Of a DNA stretch of 47,993 bases, positions 8,842-17,138 are shown one piece after another. The DNA is from Deltaproteobacteria bacterium. GTDB lineage: Bacteria; Myxococcota; Myxococcia; SLRQ01. The stretch is from assembly GCA_007130885.1 (NCBI GenBank), contig SLRQ01000039.1:1-47993 (forward strand), read 5' to 3'. The position numbers were made by a program, and so were the translations under genes. Below the pieces are notes generated by a model. It was not told the DNA's origin. It ran no database searches and was given only the letters and a program-made list of their open reading frames with translations. Positions within the stretch are counted from its first letter, which is position 1, and each line of letters begins with the position of its first letter.

Positions 8842-9653
8842 TCGAAAGACACCTCATCCGTCGTGAAGATCGGCCCATCCGAGCAAACCATCCGGTAGGT
8901 TCCATCCCGCATTGGAACAGCGCATCCCCTGCATACACCTATACCGCAGGCCATGGGGGCTTCGAGCGAAACGAACGCCCGCAAACCTCTCTGCTCGGTA
9001 AGTTTCGCGAAAGCAGCCAGCATTCCGTGAGGACCGCAGCCGAAAAAAGAAGCTCCCTGGACTCCTCTTTTGTCAAGCCACTTCTCGAGCGCATGAACGC
9101 AGGATCCATGATGACCTGCCGACCCGTCGTCAGTTGCAAGCCGCACGTCTACTCCGGCCTGCTCGAAACGGTCCAGCAAGTGCAGATGCGACACCGAGCA
9201 GGCACCATAAAACAGAGTCATCGCCCTGCCGTCACCCGAGAGTTCCTCGGCCAGGTAAAGCAGCGGGGGCATGCCTACGCCTCCCGCCACCAGCACAACG
9301 TCGCCTTCGGTCCCGGGCCACCCATTGCCCAGCGGCCCAACGAGGCTCACCTCCTCGCCCACTTCGAGACGAGGCATGAGCCGCGTGCCCGTGCCGACTA
9401 CACGATAAAGCAGCTCGAGCGTTCCCCGCGCCGGCCCACATCCCAGAATCGAGAAGGGCCTCCGAAGAAGAGGATCCGAGGAGGCGTCATCGGATCGACG
9501 TACGCTCATGAGGAGGAACTGGCCGGCGTGAGTCGCGGCAGCGATACGCGGGCTTCGTAGTATCAGGAGGTAGTAGCCCGAGCCCAAGTCGACCTGTTCG
9601 AGCACGGTTGCAACCTCCAGGCACTTGCCATTCTCTTCCTTGATTTGCATCAC
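8838..9653 (-). CDS. pyrK: Dihydroorotate dehydrogenase B, electron-transfer subunit
   Basis: FAD and [2Fe-2S] subunit that connects PyrD to NAD+. The 271-residue product shows an N-terminal ferredoxin-reductase FAD domain (RRPFSI), an NAD-binding domain (VAGGVGMPPLLYLAE), and a C-terminal cluster motif, CGIGVCRGCAVP followed by a fourth Cys (RMVC). It overlaps rimI by four bases (GTGA) upstream and pyrD by four bases downstream. The start could be GTG at 9653 or the next codon, ATG at 9650. Confidence 0.93.
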   Translation of the reverse strand: MMQIKEENGKCLEVATVLEQVDLGSGYYLLILRSPRIAAATHAGQFLLMSVRRSDDASSDPLLRRPFSILGCGPARGTLELLYRVVGTGTRLMPRLEVGEEVSLVGPLGNGWPGTEGDVVLVAGGVGMPPLLYLAEELSGDGRAMTLFYGACSVSHLHLLDRFEQAGVDVRLATDDGSAGHHGSCVHALEKWLDKRGVQGASFFGCGPHGMLAAFAKLTEQRGLRAFVSLEAPMACGIGVCRGCAVPMRDGTYRMVCSDGPIFTTDEVSFE

Positions 9654-10114
9654 AAGCTCAGCTCCATCGAGATCGCATCCTTTCCTTCGGCCGGATAGTA
9701 GCGAGGTCTAATGCCCACGGGCCGAAATCCGTAAGAAAGGTAAAGTGACTTGGCGGCTAGATTATCCTGACGAACCTCCAGCAAGACGCTACGCGCCTTA
9801 CGGGATCCGCCATCGCTTAGCATGGCATCGAGCAGAACAGTAGCCGCACCGAGCCGCCTAAAATCCAAATCGACGGCGAGATTCAATAAATGCAGCTCGT
9901 CCACGACTGTCCAGTAGACGAGGAAGCCGGCTAACTCAAAACCTTCTAGATCCGCAATGAGAACCGTGGAATGTCTATTTCGCAGCTCGGCCTCGAGGAG
10001 CCGTCGCGACCAAGGTCTTGCGGATGACCTGCTCTCGATCTCGGCAAGCCGACCTACTTCATCAAGGCGGGCTCGGCGCACCTCGAAGGAACCGTCCTCC
10101 GAGTTTCGTCTCAT
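9650..10114 (-). CDS. rimI: RimI-like GNAT N-acetyltransferase
   Basis: The 154-residue product has a complete GNAT fold. The acetyl-CoA loop is FRRLGAATVLL (about 86-96), and the conserved RimI-type segment is LEVRQDNLAAKSLY, followed by YGFRPVGIRPRYY. RimI acetylates the N-terminal residue of ribosomal protein S18, and related enzymes act on other proteins. It sits between a SurA-like gene and pyrK, overlapping each by four bases, an operon with no obvious shared pathway. Substrate specificity is inferred from similarity. Confidence 0.82.
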   Translation of the reverse strand: MRRNSEDGSFEVRRARLDEVGRLAEIESRSSARPWSRRLLEAELRNRHSTVLIADLEGFELAGFLVYWTVVDELHLLNLAVDLDFRRLGAATVLLDAMLSDGGSRKARSVLLEVRQDNLAAKSLYLSYGFRPVGIRPRYYPAEGKDAISMELSL

Positions 10115-10833
10115 GGGCAGCCCTTTAGCGAGGAATCTTCGTCGTATTTGCCGGCGCCACGGGCAGCAGCCGAAACGGGAGTAGCCTCGGCCACGTATCG
10201 AACGTCCCCTCGCCTTCGAAGCTCGGACACGATTTTTCTTACAGAGGCCGCCGGCCCATGTGCCGCGTAAAACTCATCATCGTCTGGTTCCTCGGTGTAA
10301 GGAACAGGTCGGGAAAGAAACCCTGTATCACCACCATCCAGCGCCCGCGCAGCCCTGCTAACCCGCTCTTCGAGATAGCGGCCCACCCTCAACCTGCGAA
10401 GAAAGATGGATCTCAAACGTTCCGGTCCAACGTCCTGCGAGGCGAGAAACCGCTCGTAATCACAGCGTTCGGCAAACATGGCCGCAAACCGTTTTACCTC
10501 GAGCGCCACTTCCTCCTCCGACACTTCGAAAACCCTCAAGCGCTCCACCTCCTCTACGATCAGCAGCTCCGATACAATGAGATCCATCACCGAAGCCACG
10601 GTTTCCTTACCGATTGGAGCAAAGGCAGCTTCGACTCCACCACGGCTCACCAAAACGACGCGAGTCTCCAGCTCTAGATCGGATCGTGTCAGGAACCGTT
10701 CACCAACCGAAAGCACCACCTCTTCCAAAACAGGGCCCAGGGAGCCACCATCGGAAGGCGGATCCTTACCGGCATCGGCGGCGAGGGGCTTGGCAACTGC
10801 CAGCACCACGAAAATGGCTGCGGTAACGCGCAT
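10111..10833 (-). CDS. SurA N-terminal-like periplasmic protein without a PPIase domain
   Basis: A secreted protein of about 240 residues. ATG at 10833 gives a signal peptide (MRVTAAIFVVLAVAKPLAADA); the frame is also open from ATG at 10920, which would add 29 residues before it. The body has the helical pattern of the SurA N-terminal chaperone region: an opening of the type VVLSVGERFLTRSDLELE, then MDLIVSELLIVEEVERL and a long charged helix. No parvulin (peptidyl-prolyl isomerase) domain follows. Neither start has a good ribosome-binding site. Likely role: chaperoning or binding unfolded envelope proteins. Homology is inferred from pattern and needs profile support. Confidence 0.55.
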   Translation of the reverse strand: MRVTAAIFVVLAVAKPLAADAGKDPPSDGGSLGPVLEEVVLSVGERFLTRSDLELETRVVLVSRGGVEAAFAPIGKETVASVMDLIVSELLIVEEVERLRVFEVSEEEVALEVKRFAAMFAERCDYERFLASQDVGPERLRSIFLRRLRVGRYLEERVSRAARALDGGDTGFLSRPVPYTEEPDDDEFYAAHGPAASVRKIVSELRRRGDVRYVAEATPVSAAARGAGKYDEDSSLKGCP

Positions 10834-10963
10834 CGGCGTCAATGATACTATGATCGCTTTCGTTTGGCGCGGCTTGAGATCCTTCCCTTGATGCGCATGT
10901 TTCTGGGAGGAGCAGATCACCCACGAGCGTAAACTCCGCGGCTGTGATAGCTACCAGAATACA

Positions 10964-12055
10964 ATGGCTCCACGAGACCTATACGCCATACTCGGTGTCA
11001 AGAAGAACGCCTCTCCACAGGAGATTAAAAAGGCGTACCGCAAGATTGCGCGCAAAACGCACCCCGACGTGAAACCGGGGGACGAGGCGGCCGAGCGCCG
11101 GTTCAAGGAGGCTACGGCGGCTTTCGAGGTTCTCTCCGATGAGAAGAAGAAGAAGCTCTATGACGAGTTTGGGGAGGACGCTCTTCGAACCGGGTTCGAT
11201 CCGAAGCAAGCCAGGGCCTACAAGCAGTGGCGCACACAAGGCGGACCGAAAGGCTTTGAGGGTTTCGGAGGCTTCGATCTGGGAGACCTTGGCGCTAGGG
11301 GAGCGGAGGGGTTCGATATCGGGGAGATCCTAGGCGACCTCTTCGGTGGCGCGGGCGGAAGGAGACATACCCGAGGCCGAGATCCTTTCGGAGGCTTCGG
11401 TGCCGCCGAGCGAGTTCGCAGACGAGGTGGCGACACAGAGGCGAGAATGACCATCTCCCTTCGAGAAGCCGTCCTGGGAGGAAGCCGGGAGATCACCGTC
11501 GACAAACCTCGCACATGCAGCGCTTGTAACGGGACGGGAATGTTGGGCCAAGCTCCGTGTGCCTCATGCCGGGGCACGGGAAGCCTGACAGAGAAAGCCC
11601 GTCTCAAGGTGAGAATCCCACCCGGCTCCGGGGACGGGCGGAAAATACGCCTTACGGGGCAAGGCAGACCCGGCACCGGCGGCGGACCACCAGGCGACCT
11701 GTATGTTACTATCAACGTCGCTCCCCATCCGCACATTCGTCGTGAGGATCACGATCTTTACATGGAGCTTCCAATAACCGTCTCGGAAGCAATGTATGGA
11801 GCTACGGTGGAGGTGCCTACTTTTCAAGGAACAGTGAAGGTCAAGATCCCCCCGGGATCCCAATCAGGGAGGAAGCTGCGCCTGAAGGATCGCGGTGTCC
11901 CTCGGCGAAAAGGAGAGCCTGGCAACCTTTACCTATCGCTGGAGGTCAGGTTGCCGGTGGAGGCAAGGGACGCCCAAGAAGTACGAGATGCAGTGAAAGA
12001 TCTGGAGGAGCGCTACAGCGGCGATCTCCGGTCGGAGCTTTTACGCCGGCTGTGA
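10964..12055 (+). CDS. DnaJ-family co-chaperone with a reduced zinc region
   Basis: Stimulates an Hsp70 (DnaK) ATPase and delivers substrates. The 363-residue product has a J domain (about 4-70, HPD at 33-35), a Gly/Phe-rich region (about 95-145), a short cysteine region and two C-terminal beta domains ending in a dimerisation segment. Standard DnaJ carries four CxxCxGxG motifs; only two are present here (Cys 186/189 and 200/203), enough for one zinc rather than two. It is therefore intermediate between DnaJ (type A) and CbpA (type B). No Shine-Dalgarno is visible; a TAGCTA hexamer lies ten bases before ATG. Confidence 0.88.
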   Translation: MAPRDLYAILGVKKNASPQEIKKAYRKIARKTHPDVKPGDEAAERRFKEATAAFEVLSDEKKKKLYDEFGEDALRTGFDPKQARAYKQWRTQGGPKGFEGFGGFDLGDLGARGAEGFDIGEILGDLFGGAGGRRHTRGRDPFGGFGAAERVRRRGGDTEARMTISLREAVLGGSREITVDKPRTCSACNGTGMLGQAPCASCRGTGSLTEKARLKVRIPPGSGDGRKIRLTGQGRPGTGGGPPGDLYVTINVAPHPHIRREDHDLYMELPITVSEAMYGATVEVPTFQGTVKVKIPPGSQSGRKLRLKDRGVPRRKGEPGNLYLSLEVRLPVEARDAQEVRDAVKDLEERYSGDLRSELLRRL

Positions 12056-12060
12056 CGAAA

Positions 12061-12091
12061 CCGTGACGAAGGTATTGCCAAACCTTCACGG
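12061..12091 (+). terminator. Bulged hairpin after the DnaJ-like gene
   Basis: CCGTGACGAAGG pairs imperfectly with CCTTCACGG around an eight- or nine-base loop, starting six bases past the DnaJ-like stop. No T-run follows, so terminator activity is uncertain. Confidence 0.3.
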
Positions 12092-12104
12092 CAAGAGAGC
12101 CCGC

Positions 12105-12110
12105 TATGAT
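12105..12110 (+). promoter_or_regulatory. Possible -10 element of the hemolysin III family gene
   Basis: TATGAT matches the sigma-70 -10 consensus at five of six positions, 14 bases before the ATG at 12125, which has no Shine-Dalgarno sequence. The -35 position 17 bases upstream (ACCTTC) is poor. Confidence 0.3.
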
Positions 12111-12124
12111 CCATGCTCTGACGC

Positions 12125-12778
12125 ATGGAAGCACTAACTCTCGCAAACAGCGAAAAACCTCTGCTAAGGGGAACCTCGCATCTAATAGCGACCTTCCTGG
12201 CCCTAGCGGCAGGTGGGCACTTGATACTCTCGGCGCCCGCCTCCGCGACCGCACCGGTCGCCGTTTACGTCGCGGGCCTGGTAGCGCTTTTCTCGATAAG
12301 CGCCCTGTACCACAAGCCGAGCTGGTCAACGCCCGCTCGCCTGCGCCTGAGGCGCCTCGACCACGCAACGATCTTCGTGTTCATCGCAGCGACCTACACA
12401 CCCGTATGCTTGCTGGCCCTTGGCAACGGAACAGGACACCAGATGCTTACAGCCGTATGGGTAGCTGCCGGTACCGGAGTGCTAAAGTCCGTCTTCTGGC
12501 CGGGTGCGCCGCGGCTTCTCTCCGCCTGCTTATACATAGCAATGGGCTGGATTGTAATCACCGGCTTTTCGAGCCTTCCGGCGGCGCTGGGTGGCGTGAA
12601 CCTCGCCCTACTGGGGGCCGGAGGCCTCCTGTACACGCTCGGAGCGCTTTTCTACGCTTTCAAATGGCCGGAGCCGTGTCCAAGGGTCTTCGGCTACCAT
12701 GAGGTATTTCATGCCATGGTCATCGCAGCCGCCGCATGCCACTTCGTGGTGATTCGAAACATCGTGCTCGCCCAGTAG
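12125..12778 (+). CDS. Hemolysin III / PAQR-family membrane protein
   Basis: The 217-residue product has about seven hydrophobic helices and the family's conserved polar residues: an early GTSHL, SALYH after the second helix, RLDHATIFVFIAATYTP in the middle, and GYHEVFHAMVIAAAACHF near the end. The histidines are the presumed metal ligands of a hydrolase-like site shared with eukaryotic adiponectin/progestin receptors. Its function in bacteria is poorly defined; roles in lipid homeostasis have been proposed. No clear ribosome-binding site precedes the ATG. It is transcribed in the same direction as the nitrogenase-like genes, but 103 bases with a candidate promoter separate them. Confidence 0.85.
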   Translation: MEALTLANSEKPLLRGTSHLIATFLALAAGGHLILSAPASATAPVAVYVAGLVALFSISALYHKPSWSTPARLRLRRLDHATIFVFIAATYTPVCLLALGNGTGHQMLTAVWVAAGTGVLKSVFWPGAPRLLSACLYIAMGWIVITGFSSLPAALGGVNLALLGAGGLLYTLGALFYAFKWPEPCPRVFGYHEVFHAMVIAAAACHFVVIRNIVLAQ

Positions 12779-12805
12779 GTTGTGATGCAAAATAGAAGGT
12801 CGCAC

Positions 12806-12836
12806 TTGCACCCGAGCACTTCGCGTGTGCTATCTT
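12806..12836 (+). promoter_or_regulatory. Candidate promoter and operator of the nitrogenase-like operon
   Basis: TTGCAC at 12806-12811 and TATCTT at 12831-12836 could be -35 and -10 hexamers with a long 19-base spacer. An inverted repeat AGCAC-N7-GTGCT at 12815-12831 fills that spacer and touches the -10, a typical place for a repressor. It does not match a Crp or Fnr site. Confidence 0.4.
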
Positions 12837-12881
12837 ACCGGGCAGCCCAACAGCCGTTTCGGCTGGAGATCTCGCACCGTA

Positions 12882-13694
12882 ATGAAACGCATCGCACTGT
12901 ACGGCAAGGGGGGCGGAGGAAAATCGACGGTATGCTCGAACCTCGCCTTTCAGCTTGCCCGAATGGACCAAAAGGTCATTCAGATAGGTTGTGACCCCAA
13001 GGGAGATTCTACTCTTAGCCTTACCGGCGGACGGAAGATTCCAACAGTTGTATCGCTCATGGCCTCTCGCCGCATAAGCGAGATCGAGGTCGCCGAGTTT
13101 TTGTCGACAGGTGAATCCGGCGTTGACTGCGTTGAAGCGGGTGGGCCCGAACCGGGTGTCGGATGCGCCGGTCGAGGCATAGTCAATGTCTTTCAACTCG
13201 TGAAACGACACGATCTTCTTTCCAGGTATGACGTCGCGTTGCTAGATGTCTTGGGTGATGTAGTGTGCGGAGGGTTCGCGGTTCCGCTGATGAAGGGAAT
13301 CTCCAGCACTGTAGCCGTCGTCGTGGCGGACAACCTCATGTCCATGTACGCGGCCAACAACATCGCGCGCGGAGTATTGCGATTCGAACGTAACGGTGCC
13401 CGCTTGGCCGGCTTGATAGCCAACAATCTGCGGCGCCCGGAAGGACGAGACGAAGTCGCCGCCTTTGCGGATCGTATTGGGACGAGGCTTCTCGCCGTAA
13501 TCCCAAACGATGCCGACATCGTCCAAGCGGAGCGAGCCAGGCGCCTCGTGTCCCAAACAGCGCCCGCGAGCGAGGCCGCACGCCTCTTCTCCGAGCTGGC
13601 AAGCAATCTCATTTCTTCGGAGGATCAGAAGGCATCTCCAAAGCCGATGGGCGAAGCAGATTTCGATGAGTTCGTCCGCACGGTGATACGATGA
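12882..13694 (+). CDS. NifH/BchL-like ATPase (nitrogenase-like iron protein)
   Basis: The dimeric iron protein that hydrolyses ATP and passes electrons to a nitrogenase-like catalytic component. Counting from ATG at 12882 (270 residues), the P-loop is GKGGGGKST (8-16) and the switch region is IGCDPKGDST (35-44). The two cysteines that bridge the [4Fe-4S] cluster between monomers are both present: Cys95 in GGPEPGVGCAGRG and Cys129 in DVLGDVVCGGF. The frame is open 19 codons further upstream, but homology starts here, after a GGAG 14 bases upstream. The NifD-like gene follows with a four-base ATGA overlap. It could serve any nitrogenase-like reductase (protochlorophyllide, F430 precursor or methylthio-alkane types); true N2 fixation is not supported. 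Confidence 0.9.
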   Translation: MKRIALYGKGGGGKSTVCSNLAFQLARMDQKVIQIGCDPKGDSTLSLTGGRKIPTVVSLMASRRISEIEVAEFLSTGESGVDCVEAGGPEPGVGCAGRGIVNVFQLVKRHDLLSRYDVALLDVLGDVVCGGFAVPLMKGISSTVAVVVADNLMSMYAANNIARGVLRFERNGARLAGLIANNLRRPEGRDEVAAFADRIGTRLLAVIPNDADIVQAERARRLVSQTAPASEAARLFSELASNLISSEDQKASPKPMGEADFDEFVRTVIR

Positions 13695-15850
13695 GCGATA
13701 CGCCAAGGCAGGAATTTGCTCATCCTCTGGGTGCACCTTCCGAGCCGGTTTCCATCACCGGCTTCTTCTCGAGTCTGGCACGTGATGTCGGAGCACGCTC
13801 GGCATCCCCGAAGAAGGACGGAGCCATACTGTTTACTTTTCGAGATGCGGTGGTCCTACCGGACGGATCCGAACTCTTCCAGCTCAATGACCGTGAAAGA
13901 AGGGCCGCTCTGAAATGGACTCCTCGCATTGAGCGGGGAACCAGGATGGCGACCGGCCTCACCGGCGGCGTCAACTCAAGAGGCCTTACCAGCGAACAAG
14001 TTGATCTGCTAGCTTCGCGCATCGCCAAATCCAGCAGAAGGCGTGAGATCAAGGGAATCGCTCCTCTCGCCTGGCGTCCGACCGGTGCAAGACCGGTGGA
14101 GCTATCGGTAAAACTGCTCGAAGGCCCTCTAGGCATGTTCTTGCGCGAGGATGACGTACAAATCGAGGGTTTTAGGCTGCATCGTCTTCAAGCGGTTGCA
14201 GGCGGCGTGCGCCTGCCTTTTAGCGACGACCGGTCACGGCTGGTCCTCGAACTGAGGTCTTCACCACCACCGAACGACCCGAATGTCTGGGCTCCTGTTG
14301 CACCACTGCTCGTGGCTGTAGTCGAGGACGCCGGAACGACGAGCTTCGGTAAAGCCAAGAGACTGGTGGAAACGTATGTTCACTACGCTATTAGACGCGC
14401 GATCGACCCCAGGGCTCCGGTTCACAGCTCCAGGGCTCGGCTCCACATCGCGGAATCGCTATCCCGGCTTCCGGAAGAAAGCAGCCAAAGGCCCTTCTTC
14501 GACCGGCGCGATGAGGTCGCCGAGGACGCCTTCTTCATCAATGTCACGGATCGCGGCGTCGGCGCCTTGGAGGCAACTACGACAATATTGGAAGCGGACG
14601 ATAGTGTTGCCTTCGTCTCCTATGCGCATCCCACTTGCTTCGGCAAGCTGCCCTTCTTGGATTCCGTGGAACACAGTCGCTGGATGTGGCACAGGTTTTC
14701 GCCGATCCCCCTGACGATTCCGGAAAAGCCTCTCAACGCAGCTTACCTGCCGGAGATGGATCTCATGCAAGGCTCGGAGGAACGTCTCCGCCTGGCTGTC
14801 AAAGAGGCCGTCAGCCGAGAAGCAACCCGCATCATCGCGGTCGTGAACACCTGCATCTCCGAGCTAATCGGCATGGATGTCGAATCGATAGTGCGCGAGG
14901 AATGCGAGGGTCACGAGGTAGTCCCCATCTTCTTCAAGGCCGCAACGGACGACGGCACGAGCATGTCCAGCATTTGGGCCCGTATCTTCGACATCAGCCG
15001 TCCCGCGACAAAGCAACACCCCGATACCATCAATCTGGTCGGCTTCTGTGCTGAAGACAGCCGGATAGCGAATGAACTACGTCTTGATCTCGAACGGCTC
15101 GGAGTTTCGGTCAACGGCTTCGTGATCCCGTCTGTAAGATCATCCGCGATAGAACGGTTTTTCGAGTCGGGAACAACCCTTGTCAACCGCTCTAGAATGT
15201 GTGATCTGGAGTTTTGGGAGGCACGACAACGGTTTCCCGGAATGAACCCCATCGACATCGATCCACCGTTCGGCCGACAGGGAACGCAGCGCTTTCTGGA
15301 GACCGTGACTCGTGAATGCGAAGTCGCTTCAAATGTTCGGCCGGAGGAGCTTTGGGAACCTCACGCTTACTTATGGAAGCAATGGCAAAGACGTGCGAAG
15401 GAGCACGCGGCCGGCATCATCATAGGCCCCGATGACACACGATATCTGCTTCATCCGCCCGATTTATACGGGTTACCGGTCATGCAACTACTCGAGGAGA
15501 TGGGTTTTGGGGTTCGGGTGATATGCAGGGCCAAGCCTTCCGACGCAGAACAATTCGCTGAAAAACTATCGAAGGACTTGAAGAGCCGGTTTTCCCTATC
15601 CGGCGCCGTGACGATAGAGTCGTCTTCCTCGGAGATGGAAATATCCCGAGCAATTCGGGATCTCGACGTGTCTTTGGTATTCACCGAGTATCCGCCCGAC
15701 CGCCGGGCTTTGTTGGCCGGATGCTCGTCCTTTCACCCCCGAGATTTCGAGATGGGCTACTCCGGAGCCGTCAGGACATTGATGCGCCTGGTCCGCAAAG
15801 CGGAAAGTGATTTCCCTTCGACCTTTCAAGTTTCATGCGGTGAACTCTGA
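13691..15850 (+). CDS. NifD-like component 1 subunit with a novel N-terminal region
   Basis: The product has 719 residues. About residues 280-715 follow the nitrogenase component 1 pattern: a segment ending SYAHPTCFG (Cys316), then VVNTCISELIGMDVESI (Cys388), several Rossmann-like units, and a closing GYSGAVRTLM. Aligned by spacing with NifD, Cys316 matches P-cluster ligand Cys88 and Cys388 matches Cys154, but the position of Cys62 is Val290. The residue at the position of the FeMo-cofactor His442 appears to be Ser. Residues 1-280 have no domain I recognise; they contain basic patches and beta-like segments but no transmembrane helix. It overlaps both neighbours (ATGA upstream, one base downstream). 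It is inferred to be one half of the catalytic heterotetramer. Confidence 0.82.
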   Translation: MSDTPRQEFAHPLGAPSEPVSITGFFSSLARDVGARSASPKKDGAILFTFRDAVVLPDGSELFQLNDRERRAALKWTPRIERGTRMATGLTGGVNSRGLTSEQVDLLASRIAKSSRRREIKGIAPLAWRPTGARPVELSVKLLEGPLGMFLREDDVQIEGFRLHRLQAVAGGVRLPFSDDRSRLVLELRSSPPPNDPNVWAPVAPLLVAVVEDAGTTSFGKAKRLVETYVHYAIRRAIDPRAPVHSSRARLHIAESLSRLPEESSQRPFFDRRDEVAEDAFFINVTDRGVGALEATTTILEADDSVAFVSYAHPTCFGKLPFLDSVEHSRWMWHRFSPIPLTIPEKPLNAAYLPEMDLMQGSEERLRLAVKEAVSREATRIIAVVNTCISELIGMDVESIVREECEGHEVVPIFFKAATDDGTSMSSIWARIFDISRPATKQHPDTINLVGFCAEDSRIANELRLDLERLGVSVNGFVIPSVRSSAIERFFESGTTLVNRSRMCDLEFWEARQRFPGMNPIDIDPPFGRQGTQRFLETVTRECEVASNVRPEELWEPHAYLWKQWQRRAKEHAAGIIIGPDDTRYLLHPPDLYGLPVMQLLEEMGFGVRVICRAKPSDAEQFAEKLSKDLKSRFSLSGAVTIESSSSEMEISRAIRDLDVSLVFTEYPPDRRALLAGCSSFHPRDFEMGYSGAVRTLMRLVRKAESDFPSTFQVSCGEL

Positions 15851-17133
15851 TGCGCCTGACCCCTCCGTTCATCGATGGAGTTCTTCTAGCTCTCGGCTCG
15901 CTCCCGGATGCATGCGCCATCATCGACTCCCCCCGGTGCGAGATGGAGCGCGCTTTCACCTTCGATTCCCTCCATGACTGGGGCACACATCTCGCAGGTC
16001 ATGGGCCTTACGCCCGTAATAGGCGTGTTTTCGCGAACGACTGGCGCGAGGGGCGCCAGGTCACGGGAACCGAAGACCGGTTACGTGAAACAATAGTGCG
16101 GGTTGCCAATAGACTTCCAGGAAGGCCTATCCTCATCGAGCGAGGGTTGATGTCCATGTTTTTACATACGGACCTTCCGGGAATCGCGGCCAGTATGTCC
16201 GAGGAGCTCTCGAACCCCCTTCTAGTCATAGACCACTCCTCACCCGACGATGACTGGGTGGACGGTTGGCATTCCGTGCAAGAAGCCGTCCTGAACCACA
16301 TCGTAGGCCCCGAAGGAACAGCCGACACCGTCATAACCAACTACTGCATGCACCGTCAGGAGGGAGACGAGTTTGGAAACCTCCTCGAGATCCACCGGCT
16401 GATGAACTCTCTCGAGATTCCGGATCCGGCATGGCCTCTCGCCGGTCAGCCTTTGGAAGGAATGCAGAAGGTGTCCCAAGAGGCAACCCGCATCTCCTTC
16501 GGTTTCGGCGAACCGACGCGAGAACAATGCCGAAAAGAAGGACAACAACTCGATTTGACTCTCCCCATCGGGTTCGAGGGTACAAGCGCTTTCCTTCGAA
16601 CCTTGGCTAACCACTACGGCTGCCGGGATGCCGCCGAAGCGATTATCGAGGAGCAGCACAAGCGACTAGGCGAGCGCATAATCAATCACGTCACCAGAAC
16701 ACTCACGGGAAGAGGCGCCGTCGTGGTCGGCGATCCTCAACGCGTTCACGGCTTGTGCGGGATTCTCCGAGAGCTTGGGATGGATGTGCCGCTTGTGGTT
16801 CTTCTCCGGCGACCGGACGCCGAAATACCCGGCAGGGAAAGGTTCGAGGCCGCGGGAACCGAAATTCTAGTCTTCCCTGACGCACAGGACGTCGCCAGGC
16901 GTCTGGCCTCCGCCGCAAAGACTGACTGCTGTCATGTGGTGGTGGGCTCGGGAATCTTTCGGGACGCCGCCCGCGCGGCCGGCCTACCCATGGTAGAAAC
17001 GGCGATGCCGTTTCGCCTGGAGCACTTCACGGCCTCTACTCCCTGGATGGGCTTCGAGGGGATGGTGGTTCTCGCCGACCGCCTTGGAAATGCCGTAGCC
17101 CGAGGCACTTACGAAGCCAAGCCGCCGATGTAG
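15850..17133 (+). CDS. NifK-like component 1 subunit
   Basis: The 427-residue product is the second component 1-like subunit. The N-terminal segment DGVLLALGS...DSPRC aligns by exact spacing with the NifK region between Cys70 and Cys95: Cys95 is kept as Cys30, but the Cys70 position is Pro5. The position of Cys153 appears to be Leu100 (ERGLMSMFLHTDLPG). Later signatures are LPIGFEGTSAFLRTL, a Rossmann unit (GAVVVGDPQRVHGL) and a closing AMPFRLEH...WMGFEGMVVLADRLGN. The ATG shares one base with the stop of the NifD-like gene (TGATG). Its stop is five bases from the convergent radical SAM gene. It is inferred to pair with the NifD-like subunit. Confidence 0.82.
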   Translation: MRLTPPFIDGVLLALGSLPDACAIIDSPRCEMERAFTFDSLHDWGTHLAGHGPYARNRRVFANDWREGRQVTGTEDRLRETIVRVANRLPGRPILIERGLMSMFLHTDLPGIAASMSEELSNPLLVIDHSSPDDDWVDGWHSVQEAVLNHIVGPEGTADTVITNYCMHRQEGDEFGNLLEIHRLMNSLEIPDPAWPLAGQPLEGMQKVSQEATRISFGFGEPTREQCRKEGQQLDLTLPIGFEGTSAFLRTLANHYGCRDAAEAIIEEQHKRLGERIINHVTRTLTGRGAVVVGDPQRVHGLCGILRELGMDVPLVVLLRRPDAEIPGRERFEAAGTEILVFPDAQDVARRLASAAKTDCCHVVVGSGIFRDAARAAGLPMVETAMPFRLEHFTASTPWMGFEGMVVLADRLGNAVARGTYEAKPPM

Positions 17134-17138
17134 GAGTC

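Noticed and set aside
12882..17133. True nitrogenase (N2 fixation)
   Set aside because: P-cluster cysteines are incomplete, the FeMo-cofactor His position appears lost and no nifB, nifE or nifN homologue lies nearby.
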